Shown: positions 59,646 to 64,000 of the stretch, piece after piece | How the letters are laid out: every line of letters begins with the position of its first letter | Numbering within the stretch: position 1 is the stretch's first letter | From: Phoronis australis | Lineage: Eukaryota > Phoronida > Phoronidae | Direction of reading: 5' to 3' | Assembly: GCA_002633005.1 (NCBI GenBank) | Contig: NMRA01000611.1 | Coordinates: 156,674-220,673 of the forward strand | DNA: 64,000 nucleotides | Notes under the pieces: generated by a model | What the model saw: the letters and a program-made list of their open reading frames with translations, nothing else | What the model was told of the DNA's origin: nothing | Databases searched by the model: none | Program-made: the position numbers and the translations under genes

Positions 59646-60845
59646 ATGAAAGAAAAAGACACTGAAGTCAAAGATGGCAGTCAAACACCAGTTGCAGTGA
59701 TTCTATCACTAGTCTCACTGCTGTTTGCCTTGATCAGTTTTGGACTGGCTATCTATGTTGTCTTAGGTGTACAACATCGGCAGGAAAGAACAACCACCAC
59801 CAACCACAATGATGGCTTTCATGACTGGGCTAAAAAAACTGAACTGGCAGAGTTCAAAATAACCATATATACTGACCTGGTGAACCTCAAACGAGAACAC
59901 AACCGACTTAAGGCTCATGTTTTCCAGACCGAGATGAAAACCGAACGCCAGCTTAGATTCATGCGGACAATACTATCCAGCAAATTTGGCCATGCGTATA
60001 CCAAGATCGTTCCTCATGATATTGATTCTAAACTGGATGAAACAACACCAATTTCCAGACTAAAGCGGGCTGCAAATGACCCTACTACAGGAGAAGAGTT
60101 CAACTCACAGTGTATTCAAGGGCCGCCTGGAAGAGATGGCAGAGATGGACGTGACGGCCAACCAGGACCACCTGGTGCTAACGGTATAACTACAGATGAC
60201 CTGCAGAAAGTACTGAGCACATTCCAGGAGTCCATACTGCAAGCACAAAAAACTAAGACCGAGATGAAGTATCACAATGGAACTGAAGGTGGAGCTGTGT
60301 ACATAAGGTGGGGACGAACATCATGTCCAACAATATCCAAACTGTTGTATGATGGGATTGCAGCAGGTTCGTATTACACTCACACTGGAGGTGGAAGTGA
60401 GAAGCTTTGTCTCCCACATGATCCACAGTGGGGAAAATACCAAGATGGCTTCCAGAGTCATTCTTACATATACGGTGCTGAATATGAAATCAATGGTGCC
60501 AAAGTATTTTCGCGAAAAAATGCGAATGACGCAAGTTTGTACGAGCATGACGTCCCTTGTGCTGTATGCTACACCCAATCGAGAGCCTCTCAACTCATGA
60601 TTCCAGCCTGGAGAGACTGTCCTGCCACCTGGACCAAAGAGTACAGTGGATATTTGATGGCAGAGGGCTATAAATATCAGCGGTCATCATTTGACTGTGT
60701 AGATGAAGCCCCAGAGGTGATCCCAGGAGGTGGTACCAACCAGGAAGGAGCACTATTCTATAATGTTGAGGCCAAATGTGGATCATTACCTTGTCCTAAG
60801 TATGTGGATGGACGGGAACTGACCTGTGTAGTGTGCACCAAATGA
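59646..60845 (+). CDS. Collagen gene F: type II membrane short-chain collagen, C4-like
   Basis: A single-exon gene of 399 residues starting [11 protein letters not shown], in the HAP2 intron and opposite in direction to HAP2. Membrane segment [20 protein letters not shown]; coiled coil ([20 protein letters not shown]); furin-type site SRLKR followed by AAND. The sequon found before this site in the other genes is lost here (DETT instead of NQTT). Cys, then eight Gly-X-Y triplets, helix [15 protein letters not shown], sequon NGT, and the cysteine-rich domain ([42 protein letters not shown]). Gene D is its closest relative; G is its tandem neighbour. Confidence 0.93.
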   Translation: MKEKDTEVKDGSQTPVAVILSLVSLLFALISFGLAIYVVLGVQHRQERTTTTNHNDGFHDWAKKTELAEFKITIYTDLVNLKREHNRLKAHVFQTEMKTERQLRFMRTILSSKFGHAYTKIVPHDIDSKLDETTPISRLKRAANDPTTGEEFNSQCIQGPPGRDGRDGRDGQPGPPGANGITTDDLQKVLSTFQESILQAQKTKTEMKYHNGTEGGAVYIRWGRTSCPTISKLLYDGIAAGSYYTHTGGGSEKLCLPHDPQWGKYQDGFQSHSYIYGAEYEINGAKVFSRKNANDASLYEHDVPCAVCYTQSRASQLMIPAWRDCPATWTKEYSGYLMAEGYKYQRSSFDCVDEAPEVIPGGGTNQEGALFYNVEAKCGSLPCPKYVDGRELTCVVCTK

Positions 60846-60897
60846 CCAAGAGAACAATTATAACAAATGTGCCTTTACAATGGAAGAAAGTATCGCC

Positions 60898-60903
60898 AAT
60901 AAA
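60898..60903 (+). terminator. Poly(A) signal of collagen gene F
   Basis: AATAAA 53 bases after the stop. Confidence 0.65.
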
Positions 60904-61489
60904 CAAAGTTGATTATCTGCATGAAAGGCAATAGCCATGTACTCGCATGGAAAAATACTCAAGAAAGGATCGTAGATTATGAAATCAAAAATACCAGCAG
61001 AATATATGCCAAAAATACTTGATGAGTGTCGACATGATAATTCAGTTGCTTCTGTTACTGGGATGAAGATACCCTATTTCAAATTAATATTAAACAGTAC
61101 TAGACAAAATTATCAACAGATGATCTATACAATCCTTTTGGTAGTAGAGACTAATATCACAGCATCAAAACAGGGTGACAGCAACTCCACTTGACTGTGC
61201 ACAAGGTTTATTGAATAGCTGACAGTGATATCTGTTTATTACATCTGACGTTCGCTCAAACTATAAATCTGTTTATTGCTCCTGTGAAGTGCCACAAAAG
61301 AGTAGAATACACTGAATTCCCAAATTTCTTCCGAGGCTTTTTGTGTGTTGGACAAAAAAATAAAAACCGAAAATTAAAATTCTATGGACCTCACAGATTC
61401 AGGAATTCAATTTCAGTATATTTATCATAATCAAATGGTTACAAGTTTAAGATGTATACTAAAACACACTAATGCATTGATCATAATTT

Positions 61490-61612
61490 ATGATCTATCT
61501 TTGTTACAACTTGGTTTGTGAATGTCTTGAATGAGACTCCAACCCTGTTGCATTCATCACCAGAGTCAGAGAAAATGTGTTGGTTGACTAGCATCATGTC
61601 TGCCATCTCCTC
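61490..61612 (-). pseudogene. Decayed duplicate of a HAP2 exon
   Basis: The minus-strand sequence matches the functional exon 56748-56878 from GCAGACATGATGCTAGTCAA onward and still reads ECNRVGVSFK. The copy is broken. The acceptor AG has become AA. A net loss of about seven bases removes the second cysteine of the CNKVG...RCNK region, and the GT donor is gone. It arose with the segmental duplication and lies in the HAP2 intron. Confidence 0.82.
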
Positions 61613-62280
61613 TTATAATCAACAATCAAGGACAGACATGTGTCAAAGCTGAAAAAGAATGAGAGGCCGAGTCAATTTTGGAGAATTATAATTCTCCAAA
61701 ATCCACTCAGGCTCTAGATAAGGGGGATAATGACTGAGAACATGTAATAATCTATTTATACCACATACTGAACGAGAAACATTGCAATGTATCGATCTAC
61801 CTTTCTCAGCTCGCCTCAGCTTTATAACTACTTTCTATGTCAGAGGCCCGGGGTCGGAGGTCATGACCTTTTAAGAAAAGCCAAGCTATTTTTGTCAAAA
61901 CCAATTGAAAATTTAAACAAAATAGAAATAAAGTGAATCTATAAAGGTTTAGCAACTACTATAGCTTACTACACATTTTATCACGCTAAGCTTCGACCGG
62001 GAAACTACCGTCTGCTAAAGTAGGTTACCACTGGTAACTGAGTATAATTCTCAAGTCAAAGGATCCTGACGACACGATACCCGCATTCAAATTGGAGATC
62101 GGTGATTTACAAATGAGAGAACATGAGAGAAAAAGTTCAATGAATTAAAATATCGTTTTTATGGAAATTATGTGTCATAATTTTACATAGCGTATAAATG
62201 TTGGTACAGTGCCCTTTGTTGAACATGCGATTGTTTTGCATGCTCATTTAAGTATTCTAGTTTCACGTTCGATGACGTCA

Positions 62281-62360
62281 GCCGCTGAGTGGTGCAGTGG
62301 TTAAGTTGACGACTGAAACTCTTGCGGCCCGGGTTTGAAATTGGCCTCGATTTCCCGCCA
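62281..62360 (+). mobile_element. tRNA-derived SINE head, present in unit 2 only
   Basis: A-box-like GTGGTGCAGTGG, B-box-like CCCGGGTTTGAAAT. No counterpart at the matching place in unit 1, so it was inserted after the duplication. Confidence 0.5.
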
Positions 62361-62480
62361 AAATGTTATCTCACAAGTGAGATAACTAAATGGGTTATTA
62401 CACAGTAATGAGTTGTATTGGCCATTCGAGGCTAATATTGTGGTATAACATTCCTTAGAAAATACGTTAATGGATTACTG

Positions 62481-62541
62481 TTAATCAGAGCGCTAGACTG
62501 AAAATTGCAAGATCCCAAGGTTCAAACCTTCGCCATCTAAT
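62481..62541 (+). mobile_element. tRNA-derived SINE head, unit 2
   Basis: Diverged copy of 58201-58265: GAGCGCTAGACTGAAAATTG, then AAGGTTCAAACCTT. Confidence 0.45.
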
Positions 62542-63122
62542 AAGAAAAAATATAATTGAAATGCCACCACGAGGAAAGAGATATCCGTGATCTAGCACTT
62601 GAGGATGGCTTAGGTGATGGACCCAAACAGCATGCCAATGTAAATAAGATTGGTGTGAATAGATCTAAGGAATTTAGCCATGTTAGATTGTTATATTTTG
62701 TTACTTGTGACCTGTCATATTCTACCCACAAGCTCCTCTAATCAATAAAATTACAATATTATCAACTGTTATCAGATCAGATGATGACTGAGCAGGTAAC
62801 ATCAAAATGAAAACTGACGTCATTCTGATATTGCTGAAATTTAAGACCAGTCATCCCTGTTGTCATTTTTGATTTAAAATAATTATTGCATCTGGCATAG
62901 ACCACAGTATATGCCTCAACATGTCCCCATACAACTGCAAAGTTTCTTAAATACAAATACAAATAGTAGGTAACTTATACCCCATAATTTTAAACTACGT
63001 ATTCTTGATGCAATTCCAAAGTTAGACCAAAAAAGATAAATAGGACTGACCACTGAAGAATGCCATCTGGAATATCCCACGATAAACGTGAGAGAGGATA
63101 GCCAATATGTGGGAGGGTATCA

Positions 63123-63162
63123 GTTAATAAATTCTCAGGTCATGTTTCAACCTTCACTCAAC
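63123..63162 (+). promoter_or_regulatory. Core promoter of collagen gene G
   Basis: GTTAATAAATTC (63123-63134) lies about 25-30 bases before CCTTCACTCAAC (63151-63162). The layout is that of genes A-F. Confidence 0.5.
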
Positions 63163-63190
63163 ACAACAAAACGTATCCTGGAGATTCAAC

Positions 63191-64000
63191 ATGAAAGAAT
63201 CCGACAATGACGTCAGACGTGCAAGACATTACACAGCACCAGTAGTGGTTATTTTGGTTCTGGTTTTGCTGTTGGCCTTGGTCAGTTTTGGACTGGCCAT
63301 CTATGTTCTCTTTGAGGTACAACACCTCAAGGATAGAACAGCCACCAAGGATGATGGTTTCCAGGACAGGCTCAACGTTGATAAACTGGACGAAAGTCAA
63401 ACAACTCTGTACAATGAACTGGTGAAATTGAAACAAGAAAACAAGCACCTTAAAGCACGTCTTTCTGATAGTGAGAGAAAAATGGAGCGTCAGCTCAAAG
63501 TCATGCGTGCAACAATATTTAGTCAATATGAACATGCACAAACCAAAAACACTCTTCAAAAAACAGGATTTGAAGTTAATGAAACTACATTAATTTCTCG
63601 AGGAAGGCGTACTGCAGTCAACTTCCCCACAGCTGGAGAAGTGACCAAGTTTCAGTGTCTACAAGGCAGAGATGGCAGAGATGGGCGTGATGGCCAACCA
63701 GGACCACCTGGTGCTAATGGTATTAGTGCAGATGACTTGCAGAAAGTACTGAGCACCTTTAAGGATTCCATGCTGCAAGCACAGAAGGCTAAGACTGATG
63801 TGAAGTACTACAATGGGACTGAAGGTGGAGCTGTGTACATAAGGTGGGGACGGACATCATGTCCAGCAACATCCAAACTGTTGTATGATGGGATTGCAGC
63901 AGGTTCATATTACACTCACACTGGAGGTGGAAGTGAGAAGCTTTGTCTCCCACATGATCCACAGTGGGGAAAATACCAAGATGGCTTCCAGAGTAATTCT
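63191..64000 (+). CDS. Collagen gene G: type II membrane short-chain collagen, C4-like (cut by window end)
   Basis: 270 codons are open from the ATG at 63191 to the last base of the window. It begins MKESDNDVRRARHYTAP; membrane segment [20 protein letters not shown]; coiled coil (LVKLKQENKHLKARL); NET sequon; furin-type site SRGRR followed by TAVN; Cys; then [21 protein letters not shown]. It lacks the first GPP seen in F and has seven triplets. The helix [15 protein letters not shown] and the first half of the cysteine-rich domain follow ([26 protein letters not shown]). It is the second-unit copy of F in the domain, but its N-terminus is closer to B and E, which suggests gene conversion of the 3' half. 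Confidence 0.9.
   Translation, partial: MKESDNDVRRARHYTAPVVVILVLVLLLALVSFGLAIYVLFEVQHLKDRTATKDDGFQDRLNVDKLDESQTTLYNELVKLKQENKHLKARLSDSERKMERQLKVMRATIFSQYEHAQTKNTLQKTGFEVNETTLISRGRRTAVNFPTAGEVTKFQCLQGRDGRDGRDGQPGPPGANGISADDLQKVLSTFKDSMLQAQKAKTDVKYYNGTEGGAVYIRWGRTSCPATSKLLYDGIAAGSYYTHTGGGSEKLCLPHDPQWGKYQDGFQSNS

Larger units (their letters stand above)
56390..64000. repeat. Tandem segmental duplication of about 4.7 kb (two units)
   Basis: Unit 1 starts near 56390, unit 2 near 61135, and unit 2 runs past the window end. Matching markers in the same order are: CACAGCATCA (56415 and 61158); the HAP2 exon and its decayed copy (56748 and 61490); a tRNA-like head (58201 and 62481); GCAGATGATGG / TCAGATGATGAC (58510 and 62775); TGCTGAAATTTAAGACC (58572 and 62832); collagen genes F and G. 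The units are well diverged in non-coding parts, so the event is not recent. Confidence 0.75.

Overview
The window is nuclear DNA from an invertebrate animal. It has many short coding exons with GT..AG boundaries, introns of a few hundred bases to several kilobases, AT-rich non-coding DNA, small inverted-repeat elements, a 137-base run of N (18236-18372) and a single N (34697). The two host genes are EPG5, an autophagy tether of animals, and HAP2/GCS1, the gamete membrane fusogen, which is absent from vertebrates. With the short-chain collagen genes they suggest a basal deuterostome, lophotrochozoan, cnidarian or similar animal. The species cannot be fixed from the sequence.

Layout. Positions 109-44131, plus strand: the last 29 recognisable exons of EPG5. 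The gene starts left of the window; its stop is at 44131 and its 3' UTR probably runs to about 45.5-45.9 kb. Between the exons ending at 13262 and starting at 31235 lies an 18-kb intron. It holds five intronless minus-strand genes (A-E) for type II membrane collagens. Three are long forms of about 395 residues with a cysteine-rich C-terminal domain like that of short-chain collagen C4. Two (A and B) are short forms in which that domain is replaced by a hydrophobic tail. Positions 44132-48924: the interval between two converging genes, with a 24-bp minisatellite. Positions 48925-56878, minus strand: the last ten exons of HAP2, from the Cys-containing part of the ectodomain through the transmembrane segment and an unusually long cytoplasmic tail. 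Positions 56879-64000: the next upstream HAP2 intron, at least 7 kb. It contains two plus-strand collagen genes (F complete, G cut by the window end) inside a tandem duplication that also copied one HAP2 exon, now decayed.

How it fits together. In both host genes the collagen genes lie in one large intron and point against the host. Each collagen gene has its own promoter (TATA-like element about 30 bases before a TCAGTC-like initiator). The proteins share a short cytosolic N-terminus, one membrane segment, a coiled coil, an N-glycosylation sequon just before a furin-type RxK/RR site, 7-18 Gly-X-Y triplets, and then either the cysteine-rich domain or the hydrophobic tail. They look like a locally expanding family of sheddable or surface-retained short collagens. 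Genes D and F are close relatives in opposite orientation, so the two clusters exchanged copies by an inverted duplication.

The remaining introns hold small elements: a foldback element with a Penelope-type coding fragment, a hAT-like MITE, short palindromes, tRNA-derived SINE heads, minisatellites, and a degenerate family marked by a CACCTAGTGGC-type core.
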